Positions 37,055 to 49,855 of a stretch of DNA of 64,000 nt are shown here, in pieces (within the stretch, counting starts at the first letter, position 1; every line of letters starts with the position of its first letter). Source of the stretch: Xiphophorus maculatus (Eukaryota; Chordata; Actinopteri; Cyprinodontiformes; Poeciliidae); assembly GCF_002775205.1 (NCBI RefSeq), contig NC_036453.1, forward strand, positions 27,574,713-27,638,712. The letters are read 5' to 3'. The translations under genes and the position numbers were made by a program. A model generated the notes under the pieces. The model was not told the origin of the DNA. It made no database searches and saw only the letters and a list, made by a program, of their open reading frames with translations.

Positions 37055-37535
37055 ATTGATAACAAGTAGACACCCAACATTCTCCCACTTTATCTTAACC
37101 TCTTGTTCATGTGTCTTCTCCTCGAGCTTAATTAGATATATACCTGCTGTTTCTGGATCTTTCTGGGCTCAAACCACTACCAGAGCTCCTGTGGCCAAAA
37201 ATATAACGCCACAATAGCTGCACTTAACCTCTGCTGCATAAACGGAGGCACTGAGCCATGTGCATGTACTGAACTCAACATATCCAAGCACGACTGCACA
37301 GGAACTTTGAGGGCTGTTCTGCTGAACAGGTCGTTTGAAGACTTTGCACAGTTCACAGTATGCCCTGTAGGCGGCACCATTGCAGTTCACATGGACACAA
37401 CTGCATGTTTTAGTGATGTCTGGGTTTCAGGAGCAAACAACTTAATTCTGTCCCATAAAGCAAGGTTTTGTTTTACACATGTGTTTGTATTAATTTAATT
37501 CTCCTGCCTTTTCACTCATGCAGCACAAACTTAAT
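37055..37535. repeat. Left copy of an inverted duplicated block (3' flank of glb1l2)
   Basis: This block is found again, reverse-complemented and interrupted by about 700 bp, at 52890-54170. Shared strings include ATGGTGCCGCCTACA and AGTACATGCACATGGCTCAG (as read in the right copy). Short frames within it carry stops and I recognise no protein. It belongs to the same duplication that made the glb1l2 pseudogene. Confidence 0.75.
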
Positions 37536-38693
37536 ACAGTGGCTTGTAAAAGTATTCATAAACCTTGAACTATTCTATATTTTGTCTCTTGCTTTTGTGT
37601 CCTTGAGCAAGACACTTCACTCACCTTGCCTGATCATGGTGGTCGATGGCGCCAGTGTGTGGCAGCCTCACTTCTGTCAGACTACCCCAGGGCATCTTCG
37701 GCTACAATCCTGTAGCTTGCCACCTTTGCATCTTTGTCCAGAAAAGCGCTATATAATTTAATTTTTAATAATTTTATTTTTAATTTTAATAATTCTTTTA
37801 CTTTATTCATCCCAGCAGGGAAATTATTTTGCAGTTACAGCACACGACAGGAGCTGCGTCTGCAGGCAGCCAGCTGAGCCGGCGCCATTTTTTGAAGGAG
37901 GACATGCAGCAAAGGTCGTTGGGACCGGGAGTCGACCGGGGTCTAAGGCCTCCAAATGTGGGGCGTGCTAACCCCCTGCGCTGGGTTACAGCATGCCCCT
38001 ATATAAGTCTGAAGTAATTTCATAGTTACCAGTAGCCGAACGAACACGGTAAAGATGTCTGTGCATGACCAATACAAGATTAAATAGACTGGGCATGACA
38101 ACATTTAAGACCTATGATTAATAGATTGAGGCTAACTTAATTTAGGAAAAAGTGCAATTAAGACATTTTACGGCTTTAGTTTTAGAACTTTAAGACTTTT
38201 CAAGCATGTGGTTATTTGAGGTTTTAGCAATGCTCCTGTTTTTTTCTATTTCCATGGGTTCCATAGATGAGAGAACTTAAGATTTTTTAGAATGTTAAAA
38301 CTTTTTAAGAATGTTCAAGCAGACACCCTGCTGGTTTTAGCAATACTCCTGTTTTCTTTTTATTTCCATGGATTCCATAAATCAGTCTGTCTTAAACTTC
38401 ACTCTCCCTGATCTGTGTGCTGCGTTCCATGGTATTCATTATGGTGTTTGCTATGCAATGTTCACTAGAAAACCTTGAGAACATCTCAGAATAGCTGAAT
38501 TTATACTGAGATTACATTACACACAAATTTACTAATTAGGTCTATTTATGGAAATTCAAGTAAAGGGTTGAATAAAAGTTCACTTTTCAAATTTGTAGGT
38601 TAAAAACGGGAAAACTGTGTATAATGTGTACTATAAAATACTGAAAATTTATGGTTGTGCAACATAACTGTAGACCATAAACACTGATGACCG

Positions 38694-38699
38694 TTTATT
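38694..38699 (-). terminator. Polyadenylation signal of glb1l2
   Basis: TTTATT on the plus strand reads AATAAA on the minus strand, 75 bases beyond the glb1l2 stop codon at 38774-38776. This implies a very short 3' UTR. Confidence 0.6.
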
Positions 38700-38773
38700 T
38701 AAATACAATCACAGTACAAAACATTTTGTACATGTTACACATCAAGATGTAGATAATTATCACACCCAGATGT

Positions 38774-41700
38774 TCAGTCGATTTCTGCTTCCATGCCCAG
38801 ATCAGGTGAACCCTCAAACTGGACATTGTAGTCTCCCTCCTTCTCCTCAAATATAATGATCTAATGAATTAAAAGGGAAGAATTACACACATTAACATTT
38901 GCTCTGATTTATGTTTGATGATTTTATGTCCAAGACAAACAGATTCACCAAGGACTGATAGAATAATGATTACATGGAGTAGGGCACTGCTGGAGAACCA
39001 CTGGAAATGTCTGATGTCTAAGTTTATTTCTCATTTTGTACTACTCATTTCTTTATCTTGGTATATTACGTATATACACATAACCTGCATCTTAACTCGA
39101 GTCGAGCAAATCTCAATCTCGTTGTAATCTGTTGATGACAATGACAAATAAATCTTATCTTATCTTATCTAAATGACAATGTAAAGAACAACTGTACATA
39201 AAATCAAGAAAATTAGGGACAATCCCGAGCATCCTCTTCCTGTGACTGTCATATATAACATAAATATAAAAACAGAGTGTCTTGAGTCAGAGGCTTCTTC
39301 AAATTTGTTGTAATGCAGACTGCTACAGGAGATATTTCCTGCCCACAGCCATCAGCCTCTGCAACAACTCTATGAAGAATCTTGAACAGTGAGTTACAAC
39401 ATTTAATTTTCCTTTGGGATCAATAAGATCTGTTTGAATTGAATATCCACTGTATAGTGAACTATTGGGCTGTTTAGGGATATTGAATATTACTTAAGGG
39501 TATATATAGTAGTTATAGATTAATCAATAACTGAAATAGTCATAAGTTGCAGTCCTAAACATTACTTAACACTGTTACACTTACAAAAGAAGGAATAGAT
39601 GCTGTAACTATATCACACCTTACTATAATAACATCAACTATTTTAGAGCATGTTTTAAAATAAATGATGTCACTTTTACAACTTGATTGACTGATTGATT
39701 GAATGAAAGACTGTCTGTGAACAGCTTTACCTGGTTTATTCCACTGTGGAGAAAGGGCCCAGGGAGGTAGAGGGTCTGCTGTGGGCCCAGTGACCAATAG
39801 CGACCGAGATTCAGACTGTTTATGAACACAACACCTTTTCCCCAGCCCTAAAACATTTGCATTAGCACACAGAACAACACAGACAAATCAGTGAGCATAA
39901 GTTGGCTTTGCAGCATCATTCACACAAACAAAACACTAAAGTAACCTCTGCTTTTCTGCTTTTAGTTTTTCATTTAGTTTTTCAGTGTTAAAAAAACTGG
40001 ACGTCTTATTTCACTTACTGGCAGCTTCACAAACGTGTCACTCGGATAGCTGTACACAAACACCCTTCCCATGAAAAATCCAGGAAAGCTGGGACTTTCT
40101 GGGAGATTTTTCCAAGGTGCCTCAATAAGACTGAAAAAGATTCCTTCAAACACATTTTTAAACACAGATGGAAGTTGAATGCAGGTTGTTGGATTCAATA
40201 AAGCACACAAACCTTTCAATAAAGTTGAGTTTCATATCCAGGCTGTATGTTGTAAAACCCCGCAAGGGGGTGCCGTTGAATAAAATGTCCCCCACCAGAC
40301 CTCAGAGAGCAAAAATTAAAAGTGACTCATCAAGTATCCTCTGACAATGTTCTGACAGTAATTTCATAGCAGGTAAAGCAAAGAATCTGCAGGCATTGCT
40401 GATGGTCACCTTTACGTTGTTTGTCAAGGTCTTTTCCTTGGTGAACTCGTCCACAGTTTTCAACCAGGAAGCTCAAAGTCCGCACTCCCTGTGAGGATTA
40501 AACACTTCAATGTTTACACCCAATCAGACACACCTTTGGGTTCCATCCTAGCCAATAATAAAGGGACCTTCATTGTTCATACCTTACCATCAGGAACAGC
40601 CAGCTCAAGGATCTGGCGCTTCAAAAGACCAATATATTTTCTGTCTACAAACACCTGTAGGACAAAATAGGATTTTTCAATTTACTTATGAAACACCCAT
40701 GTTCTGGTTCCCTACAAGAAAAGTGGTTCTCCACCATTACTGTGCCGCATTTTATGTGGCATTCATGCAATGTATAAAACTTCAAAAGTTTGCTCAAATC
40801 AAAACCATGAAGGAACTACCCAGAGCGAGCCTGGTAAAAACAGTCACTTGTTCCTACGCTTTGCTTCATCTAGAGCAGTGGTTCTTAACCTGGGTTCGGT
40901 CGAACCCCAGGGGTTCGATGAGTCGGTCTCAGGGGTTCGGCGGAGCCTCTGCCGCGGAGATAAAGACACACTTGTGTAAAGTCGTGATGACACGCCACGC
41001 TTGGCCATCACTTGCTGCAGAGGATCATGTTACATTGCTCGGCCAATCAGTGCTGCGGGGAATTAAGTGCGCGCAGTATCAGCGGCTGTCGTAGTTGTAC
41101 GTAGCGTGGTTTCTTTCTTAATATTTTAATCCATACTAAATATGTCGAGCAAAAAAAAAGAAAATGAACAGACTTTGCTCTGAAGACGCACTTGCCAAGG
41201 TGAAGCCACGGTGGTCTCCCAAAGACAAACAGCAGAAGTCACACTGATTTGCAGGTATGTAATTTGTGCAATACTTTATTCTGGCCCCCAAAAAGTATTT
41301 TGTGGATTCAAAACGACAAAAAACAAATTAAATTTAAAATTAAAAAAATGAAGTTATTAAAAAAAATTTAATTCTTTGAAAAAAATCAAAATTTATTTTT
41401 AATTAGTAAAATAGTAAAAAAATATTTTTGGGGGCTGAAATTCTTTTATTGGGCCGAAATATTTTTGGGGGCCAGAATAAAGTAATACTGTAACTTGCTG
41501 TGAGTTCATGGTTTTGTTCTTTGAGCAAGGTTACGTTCATGCACGGCTCATTTTGTGCACCGGCAAAAAACATATACATATGTCTTGAATTTGGAAAAAA
41601 AAAGTATTTTATTTATCACTAAAGAAGGGTTCGGTGAAGGCGCACATGAAACTGATGGGTTCGGCACCTCAAAAAAGGTTAAGAACCACTGATCTAGAGG

Positions 41701-44700
41701 CTCTGAACCCTCAGCTATTGTGAAAAGATTGCTTGCTGGAGGCGTGGACTCTCTTGACGTTTGAAATAATTGGATCTGATTTTACCCAACTGCTAACGTT
41801 TGGCCTTGAGGTATGTAACGCAAAGGAAGCCACAACAGGAACTTTAAACAATCCAGCGGGGAGTAGGGCCACTGGATTTTATCTTTCCAGCAATAAAATG
41901 TCTCATCCATTCCTCTTGCTCAGACTTTAATGGCTCAATATTTGGAAGAGTGCCCAACACAGACTGAATGGCTTCGTTCACTTCCTCTGCCGTCATTGAT
42001 AAACTACAACCATATAGAACTACAATTTGAAAACAGCACACAAAATTGATGTCATCATTCGCAATTCTGCCTCGTTGAAATTCAGTAGAAGAAACTGAGC
42101 TCAATGGGAGAAATCCCTGACAGAACATTGAAGGGAGATGAGAATTGTGTAGCAAATGGCAGGAACTGTAAACTGCCCAGTGGGAAGTAGTATGGCCTAG
42201 CTAACCCAGAGCACTAACTGAAGTAACACTCAACATATTGCAAAACAAATAAATAAAACCAAAAATATGTATACAGCAAACAACAACCAGTGGCATGGCA
42301 AACTAGCTGATTTTGTCAAGCTAAATTCCGGGCATCAATATGTGCCAAGTGTCACTTCTTCGTTTATGTGTTTAGACAACAACCTGCCTACTTCAGTAAA
42401 GATCTGCTCTGTCTCCATGCTACTGGGTCTAAAATGCTGATACAGAATGCTTCATTGTGTTAGAAAACACAAATCAGTTGGTGACTCTGGAGAAAAAAAC
42501 TTGCTCGTGGAGGATGTTTCATTCATGGCAGTGTTCTTTGGCAGAGCTGTGAGGAAACTCACTCCCTTAGATAAGAACACATAAATCTCATTAGAAAGTC
42601 TCACGGTTAGCATCCCGCAGTCCTCGTGGTGACTCATATTAACTTTGCACCAATCTTCTGCTCTCCGTCCTTGTGCTTTGTTCTTGAAAGGGTTTTTTTT
42701 TCTTTGCAGTTCTTGCCCAAACGTCTTCGGCTCACCATGCATGCAGATGCACTCACCAGCATGCGGGGAACGTTGTCAAGTCAAGTCAAGTCAAGTCAAG
42801 TCAAGTCAAGTCAAGTCAAGTCAAGTTTATTTATATAGCACTTTAAAACAGTACCACTGACCAAAGTGCTGTACAGTCACAAGATTAAACAAATCTTGTT
42901 TAATCTTGTGCTACCATTTCTCACCCAAGAGGTTTTTAGTGCATGAACCATAATTCTACTAAGAAGTAAAAAGTAACCCAACCTCAACAAAGTCTGAGCT
43001 CACAGCTCTGTGGGCAGGAATGATAACTCACCAGGGCACGATCCCGAACATTGTCACCTGACTGTAGCATCCCTCCGCTAGTGATGGTGGTCTCATACAG
43101 AGTGTAGCCATACGACTGGCCGTTGCCATTGTTTGCAGGTAGGTTCTCCATGTTTACTGGCTTGGAGGACATAAAAGGCTGCAGAGGAATTATAAAACAA
43201 TAATCCGACTGGGAAGCTAACTTCTACTCCGTTAGACTTAGCACTGTATGTAACTCACACCCTCAGTGAAGCTTAAAGCATCCCATAATGACAGATGCTG
43301 GTACATAACTGCAGTTTCGTAGGAATCACTGTAACGCAACTTCGGTATGTCTGGGATGCGGTGTCCTTTTGCTGCACAAACATGAAAAACCAATCAGACA
43401 ACCATGTCTTTCAGTAACAGCACCTTGCAAAAGTTATCCTAGCCCTTCAACATTTTGTCACATTCGAAACACAAACCCCAACGTATTTCATTGGGATTTT
43501 ATGCGACAGACCAACACAAGGCTGTACATAACAATGAAGTGGAAGGAAAAAGATGAAGGCTTTTCAGAAATATTTTTAAAAATGTAAGGTTTTAAAATGT
43601 GATGCCACTGTTGCTCTGATAACTCTGAATAAAATCCAGTGAAACCAGTTGCCTGTAAGGTTACCAAATTAGTAATCAGAGTCTACTGTGTGTAATTAAA
43701 TATCTTTATAAATGCAAATGTTCTGAAAAGGTTGTTTCTTCGTCAAATGGCATTTTCTTAGTCTGTATACCCCAGTTAACGATTAATCAATTACTAAATT
43801 AGTTGATAATTATTTCAGTAATCTATTAATCATGATTAGTCTGAATAATTGCTTCAGCCCAACTCTAGATGCTGTGCGCTGTTAGAGACATAGCCTACAA
43901 GGCTTGCCACTAGAATAGCAAAAGACGGTTTATATTTATAATTTTCACACGCTTATTATTTTCCTTTCATTTCACAATGATTATATTACATAAAATACCA
44001 ATAAAATATACTTAGGTTGTGGTTATTCTCTGAAGAAATATAAACAAATTCAAGGAGTGTGAATAATTTTGCATGCCACAATACCTGTACTTCATGCTAA
44101 AAGTTAACTTACGGTTGAATTGAGAAAATAAATCCCTTAGAAGGTAATACTTTGCAGTGTATCCCCCTGCTTCAGATAACGGAGCGTCATAATCTGAAAC
44201 GCATCAGAAAATACACTAAGTGTTTTCTATTGCCATCTGCTGGCTATTACAACAGAAACACTCTATCCTCCAGATTTTAGACAGCAGAGCTTCATCATTC
44301 CAACCACATCTGTGCACATTTGCATGAACACCGCGGCTGTTTTGTTTATGCCAGAGCTCACTCACCATAGCTGGAGACCAAAGCTTTGTAGGAAGGATCA
44401 GAATCTGCTCCATTCATGAAGCCAAAACTGGATCCTCCGTGGAACATGTACAGATTGACAGACATGCCTCTTCTCAGAATATTCCTCACTGTGGACACCA
44501 TGTCTGGAACAAAATTATATTTTCACAAACTCATCAGAACTAACTATAGTAGCATAAGACCAACCTTTTATTAGTCTAATTTTGCGGTACGAAGCATTTT
44601 TACATATTTAAAACTCTTTAAGGAGGGTTTTAAATAATGACCTAATATCAGGTGCTAAAGTAGTATGACCCCTTGTTTTAACATCTGCTTTCTCACGGTG

Positions 44701-47700
44701 ACAAATCCAGTTCAGTCCAAAATTATTCATGTGTAGTGCAGTGTAACACTACACAAACTTGTAGTGTAGTTTGACACTACACTACACTGCAGTAGTGTAG
44801 TGTAGTGTAGTGTAGAAGACTTTGTGTTTTAAGAATGAGATTCTAGAGAATAACAAAGATTTAAGACACGTCAAATCTAACACTGGACAATGCACTTACA
44901 AAACAAAACCACTAAACAGCATAACATCAGCAGAAAGGATACAATTTAATGAAAAGGTCGGTGCTAGCATAGTGGGCATGAATTACCTTCGGGAGGCAGC
45001 ACATGGTGAAGGTCCCCCCATGTATCATACCAGCCAGTCCAGTATTCCATCACCAAGGAAGGTTTGTTGGGCTGAAAAACAGTACAAGAAAGATCTGAAG
45101 TGTCAGCTAACACCGATTATGTCCAATAAAAAAAAAGAGAACTGATGTGAAAAGAAATATTAAAGACCTTGACAGAGTTCATCTCCTGGATGATTCTCTG
45201 ATTCAGTTTCTGTAGCTTTACTGCCCGGAGAGCTTTGAGACAACAGACAACACGTTAAACTTTGAATGTGTTTCTGTCCGTATACGTGTGCACACTGAGA
45301 TGTACCTCCATCAACACCCCCCGACTTAAATGAGTTGCTGTTATCTGATGTGAGCAAGACCTCACTGATTCCTCTGGACTGTAAAGCCTTTCAACATGAG
45401 AAGAGATAAAACACATCCGAATGGTCTGTTGATGGCAAAACACACGCCTGTATTTTGGGGAAATAGTCTTAATAAAAGATAATAACCTTACCTCTTTAAT
45501 GAATAACATGTACCTTTGATCCTTTGCAAAGGATCCATATTCATTTTCAACCTGCATTGCAATAACAGGACCCCCTTTGGTGAACTAGAATACACAAACA
45601 AGTATTTAAGGCTATGGCAACAAATTAGAGCACAATACACTCATTTCCAATTTAAAACTGACCTGAAATGGAACCACTTTTGGTATAAGTTTGTCAAAAT
45701 AGGTGTTGACAGCCTGAATGAAGCCAGGGTGAGTGGTCCTTAGTCTCATACTGCCATCTCTGAGGAGCCAGCTGCATAAAAAAATTCCAACTGCTATTTA
45801 TCTGCCTTGTCTTTCAGTATTTTATGAAGACAGTTATACATACATAATATTGCAGCATCGCCTTCCTAATCTTCTTACACTTCTTAAAGACATATCAATG
45901 AACTCTGCGACACAATTGTCTGAACTCTGAGACTTCCCGTGTGTACTACATACCTTGTCATGTGTAGAGTGGCTCCAATTAACAACAGCCTAACCTATTT
46001 TCTGATTACTTTTAGCTAAGAATTGTGTGCACTCTATGAACATTGATCTTTCATCCCCAAAAAATGTAAACGAGTTGGTGACATCATACCAAAACTAACA
46101 TATCCTATCCTGACTCATTCTAAACCATTCATCCCAATACGCAAACACTATACAAAACAGATGTAAATCAAAAGCAACACACACTTTTTAAGGATTTATC
46201 AAATAACAAACTGCTCCCTGCGACAGACTGGCGACCTGTCCAGGGTGTACCCCGCCTCTCGCCCGGAACGTTAGCCAGAGATAGGCACCAGCACCCATCC
46301 TGACCCTACTAGGGACAAAGGTGTTAGGAAATGGATGAATGGATGGACAAACTCCTCCTCGTTTCGTCAAATTTAGACCCACTTACGGCACGTTTCCTTG
46401 AAACACAAACATGCATAACAAGATGGGAAACTGTGTGAACACAACTTCAGATTTTATCACAGCTTTAAAAAAAAAAACCAACTCAGTAAGTCTGGTGTAC
46501 TAAAGCAAACTTTCAAAAAACTGCGGATGTCTTTCTTCATGGTCTTAGGTCATTTGTAAACAACGTGAGTGTTACCTTGGCAGTCCTCCCAGGTCCATGT
46601 CAGCAGAAATATAGGGACCAGGGCATAAAATAACCCACAACCCCAGCTCAGCTGCCAGAGATATGAATGCTCTGCGAAGAAGAGAAAGAACACTCTAAAA
46701 AGATTTAGAAATATTATACAAAGGGCTGTGAAAAGTGCCTGACAACAACAAACAGTAGTGTTATATCCCCTTGTGTGGATAATTGCTTTAATAAGTTGCT
46801 GCTGTTATGGAGATTAGGCAGTTGTCAGGTGGGACTCCCTCTCCCTATTCCTTTCTTGCTTGAGTTCTAGAGGTTGCATGATGGGAGCAGAAGAGGAATA
46901 TTTCTAACCAGGTTTCAAAACAGGTGATATTGGTAGGAAAGCTAGGAAAGTGACGCAGGACTCTTGTTCTGGACCTCTGCAAGATTGCTTAGCCAGCAAC
47001 ATCCATACTCTCTAATTAATCCTACAGGTTCTATAGTTAAGACAAGCAAACCAACGTTCTCCTTACTCTAAATCCAATTGTGTGTGGAAGTTGAACACGT
47101 CCTTCTCCGGCTGGTGCAGACTCCATGGAACATATCTGTGAGGATGCTTTAATTACCATTCAGGTGATGGTGATGGGTTTGTGACATAAAACAAACAGTG
47201 CAAGTTATCTCCCTACGTAGTTAGGGTGTTGATGCCACAGGCCATCATCTTCATCAGCCGGTCTCTCCAGTACGGCCTGGGCACACGGAAATAGTGAACA
47301 GATCCCCCAAGGATGCAGAAGGGCTTCCCATCCAGGGTGAACTGGGATGAGTTGGTGTTCAGGCCCATCTTCCTGGTCTTCTTCAAGCCCGTTTGTGACG
47401 GGCTCTGAAAGAATCTGTGCATAGTTCCAGTCACAATCAGGTTACGGGACATACGGGTTATTGTTCTTGAACTGACCACATGATGTGCTCTGTAGGAATT
47501 TGCAGATGTCTTGAGTTGGCAAAAAGTATAAAACAAAGGAGCAGAAACACATTTTTGTGAAGTCAAAACAGACTTTGACACAATCATATGGACAAATTTA
47601 TTTAGTTCATAACAGGTTTGTTAAATAATTTCTTTACTATTTATCCTTTGTGTAACAACATTAAACATATCAGTATCAGTATTAAGCTACATTTTTTGGG

Positions 47701-47877
47701 AAAATGACACAAATCTAAGTCCTGGAGAGACAAAAATAGCTTAATATCAGTATCAAATGACAAATTAAAATTAGACAACACTTACCCCAGATACTTATAG
47801 AGGATGAAGCAAACTATGCACAAGCAAATGAATGCATGTATCCGTTTCTGTTTATTTCTTGTCCTCAGGACACCCAT
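38774..47877 (-). CDS. glb1l2: GLB1L2, GH35 beta-galactosidase-1-like protein 2
   Basis: Nineteen exons on the minus strand: 47786-47877, 47217-47402, 47067-47135, 46576-46671, 45663-45771, 45492-45584, 45306-45387, 45168-45232, 44987-45071, 44366-44503, 44113-44193, 43259-43371, 43032-43178, 40583-40654, 40410-40488, 40213-40300, 40019-40130, 39731-39847 and 38774-38860. They total 1911 nt (636 aa, the length of human GLB1L2). GH35 enzymes cleave terminal beta-galactose; the substrate of GLB1L2 is not established. The N-terminus has a basic patch and one hydrophobic segment ([13 protein letters not shown]), so a type II membrane anchor is likely. The acid/base Glu is E199 in QVENEYGS and the nucleophile is E273 in LVMEYWTGW, so catalysis looks possible. 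The C-terminal [19 protein letters not shown] block is the conserved jelly-roll end. All phases agree. An inverted broken copy of exons 10-17 lies at 51-53 kb. Confidence 0.96.
39060..39180. repeat. LINE-like 3' tail with (ATCTT)n
   Basis: AATCTCAATCTCGTTGTAAT, then TGACAATGACAAATAAATCT, then TTATCTTATCTTATCT, is the terminal signature of fish CR1/Rex-like retroelements ending in short tandem repeats. It lies between the last two exons of glb1l2. A second fragment ending TTTGGGATCAATAAGA lies at 39280-39440. Confidence 0.5.
40876..41691. mobile_element. Non-autonomous hAT element in glb1l2 intron
   Basis: The element is 816 bp, flanked by the perfect 8-bp direct repeat ATCTAGAG at 40868-40875 and 41692-41699. 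Terminal inverted repeats are CAGTGGTTCTTAACCT at the left and its exact complement at the right, followed on both sides by GGGTTCGG-rich subterminal motifs. There is no transposase frame. A second palindromic insertion sits inside it at about 41272-41490. Confidence 0.92.
41272..41490. mobile_element. Palindromic element nested in the hAT element
   Basis: The ends read CTTTATTCTGGCCCCCAAAAA on the left and its inverted counterpart on the right (TTTTTGGGGGCCAGAATAAAG). The interior is AT-rich with short inverted copies of TTTTTGGGGGC. It interrupts the hAT element, so it is younger. Confidence 0.6.
42775..42826. repeat. (TCAAG)n pentanucleotide repeat with retroelement tail
   Basis: Ten uninterrupted TCAAG units run directly into TTTATTTATATAGCACTTTAAA, the 3' end typical of fish L2-related SINE/LINE elements; the repeat is therefore the element's terminal tract. 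A 15-bp arm palindrome (CACAAGATTAAACAA and complement) follows at 42879-42911. It lies in a glb1l2 intron. Confidence 0.85.
43430..43610. repeat. Dispersed fish repeat in glb1l2 intron
   Basis: CACCTTGCAAAAGTTATCC, CATTTTGTCACATT and CATTGGGATTTTATG are hallmarks of a widespread fish repeat seen also at 30380, 51660-51810 (its duplicated partner) and 56135-56880. It is probably a relic of a DNA transposon; no coding sequence remains. Confidence 0.55.
44745..44817. repeat. Inverted TGTAG pentamer repeat
   Basis: Runs of ACTAC-type and GTAGT-type pentamers lie head to head around CACTGCAGTAG, so the sequence can form a stem. It is in the glb1l2 intron between exons 9 and 10. Confidence 0.7.
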
Positions 47878-48127
47878 GGGTGAGCTGTTGGATCCTCTCC
47901 TCTAAAACAGGAAGCAGTAGTACTGAGTTGACAGCAGCGTCTGTGTGCAGATGAACTAAAGAGCTTGCCTGAAACACGCCTCGCCTCGTGGGAGTGGCTC
48001 ATAAGGCAAGGAGCTCACCTTAGTAACAAGGCTGGACTACCCTTTGTGCATTAGTTACATGTTGCTTTACTGTACATAATTCCCAAGTACTATCTTCTCT
48101 GTATTTTTGATGTTTGGATTACAACTT

Positions 48128-48690
48128 TAAATGGGCCGAATTATGTATTTCCCAGGCACATGCTGCAGTTTGAAAGCATAATCAAGTAACTTTGTTGTCT
48201 TCAATTCTTATAAAAAAAGCTGTACATGTCATACATGACTTAAGAGAAATTTGACTTTGCAATTTCAATAGGGCCTCTGTCTTTCTAAGAAGATCCTGCT
48301 CTTTCCGATGTTCGACCTTCCATCACAACAACCCTCCTCCATTGAGCCCTTAACAACATTTTTGCCAGCGTTTCACAGAGAAGTAGTTTGCATGATGAGC
48401 TCAGCAGACAGCAGTTTCACCAGGTGTTTGCTAATTGCTGCCGCCGCTAGTCTTGAGGAGCTGAGTGGGAAAGTTGCGGGGGAGGGTTGCTCTATAAGGC
48501 AGAAGCTTGGCTTGGGAACAGTGTCCCGGAGAAGGAGCTGCGTGGCAAAGGCAGCTCTCAGTGTGATCAACTGCTTCAGCACCCAGAATGTTTGCTTTCT
48601 CAAACATCCTTTAATCTACCATGGAAGTCATGGAAGAATCAAAGCAACAGTCCAGGTATGTTTTTGATGAGGGAATAATAATTATAAAAG
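48128..48690 (-). mobile_element. Diverged TTAA-type MITE, right end eroded
   Basis: It starts TTTAAATGGGCCGAATTATG and shares CCAGGCACAT, CTCAAACATCCTTTAATC and CCAGGTATGTTTTTGATGAGG with the complete element at 36414-36942 in opposite orientation. The terminal 20 bases at the right are lost or mutated. Confidence 0.55.
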
Positions 48691-49284
48691 AATATAAATC
48701 TCTAAAAGTCGATTTTACATTATACTGTCTTTTTAATATGACATTCAAATGTAATAGTAAAACAACAATACATTTTTATAGCTTTATTTTCAACATATGG
48801 AAACATAATGTTAAAGTTTTATACGCTTGAATAAATATCTGATTAAAGTCACATAGGTAAAAGGAAAGAACAGTTTCATTAGAGTTTATGTGCCTTTAAA
48901 ACAAACAAACCAAAAAAATGCAGTGTTTAATAACGAGTATTTTATTTGTATTCTGGGACCTCTGATAAAATAAACTGGAACATGAAGCTACCATACTCAG
49001 ATTCCCAACCTTTGAGTGAGCCTTCATGTAAACGGGGCCTAAGCTTTGGCTAAGGCCCAGTTTACACATAGCCACTCTTCGGTTAAACCATAACATTTTT
49101 GTTGGTATCCAGCAGCTCATTTACACAACACTTGTGAATGCAGTTTCTCACACTGGCTCTTTTTGAAATCAGGTGTCAGAGTGAAGCTGTTTTGTATCAC
49201 CCTGCACGGAGATGTGAAGTACTCATGCCTACACAATATAATTGTCATGTTTACACAATATACTTATCACATTTATACACCATA

Positions 49285-49855
49285 AGCAGAGGTAGGAATA
49301 GTACCCGAAAATTGTATTCAAATGAGAGTAGCACTACTTCAACATATTTTACTCAAGTTAAGAGTAAAAAGTAGCCCTACAAGAACTTACTTAAGCAACA
49401 GTAACAAAGTATTTGGTAAAAAGTCTACTCAAGTATTGAGTAACTGATCAAATTATCACTCACTTAATATTTTAAAAATACATCATCGAATGGATCAAAA
49501 TATAAAGTTAAATGGAAATTTTGGTATTTTAAGGACTGAAATTACAATAATTCATTTAAGTAACACAAAATTAAATCAGACAAAAGAGAATATCCAAATC
49601 TGTCTCCTTTGATTTAAAACGTATGAAACTTTAACAAAAAGTGTAGGTGTGTCTTTGTCTGGTGAATATTTAGATTAAAACATGCTTGTTTTTTCATTCA
49701 GTGGGTAGGAAATCCAGAAATTTTACTCAAGTAAGAGTATATGATACTAAGTAAAAAGTACAGTAGAGCAAAAATACTCCTAATTTTTTTTTTCTGGAAA
49801 GGTACTGTAAATGTAATTGAGTAAATGTAACTAACTACTACGCAACTCTGAACGT
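49285..49855. mobile_element. Non-autonomous element of the ACTCAAGTAAGAGT family
   Basis: The left end reads CAGAGGTAGGAATAGTACC and the right end, reverse-complemented, CAGAGTTGCGTAGTAGTTA, giving imperfect inverted termini. Inside, TTACTCAAGT and AAGTAAGAGTA-type motifs recur on both strands. It resembles a very common fish repeat. I cannot identify a clean target duplication. Confidence 0.6.

Larger units (their letters stand above)
35950..38690. other. Intergenic region, ei24-glb1l2
   Basis: No exon is recognised. It holds a complete TTAA-flanked MITE at 36414-36942 and the block 37055-37535, which recurs inverted at 52890-54170. A fragment beginning CAGTGGCTTGTAAAAGTATTC at 37538 is the end motif of a dispersed fish repeat. 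A GC-richer patch at 37850-37990 and AT-rich filler make up the remainder. Confidence 0.5.

Noticed and set aside
37169..37390. Two overlapping minus-strand frames that recur at 53.8 kb
   Set aside because: Recurrence is explained by the inverted DNA duplication; frames differ between copies and contain stops, so no coding claim is made.
42775..42826. Possible CRISPR-like direct repeats
   Set aside because: Five-base units without spacers, in a vertebrate genome; a simple repeat attached to a retroelement tail.
42626..42860. Frames with repeated VKSSQ units
   Set aside because: They translate the TCAAG pentanucleotide repeat.
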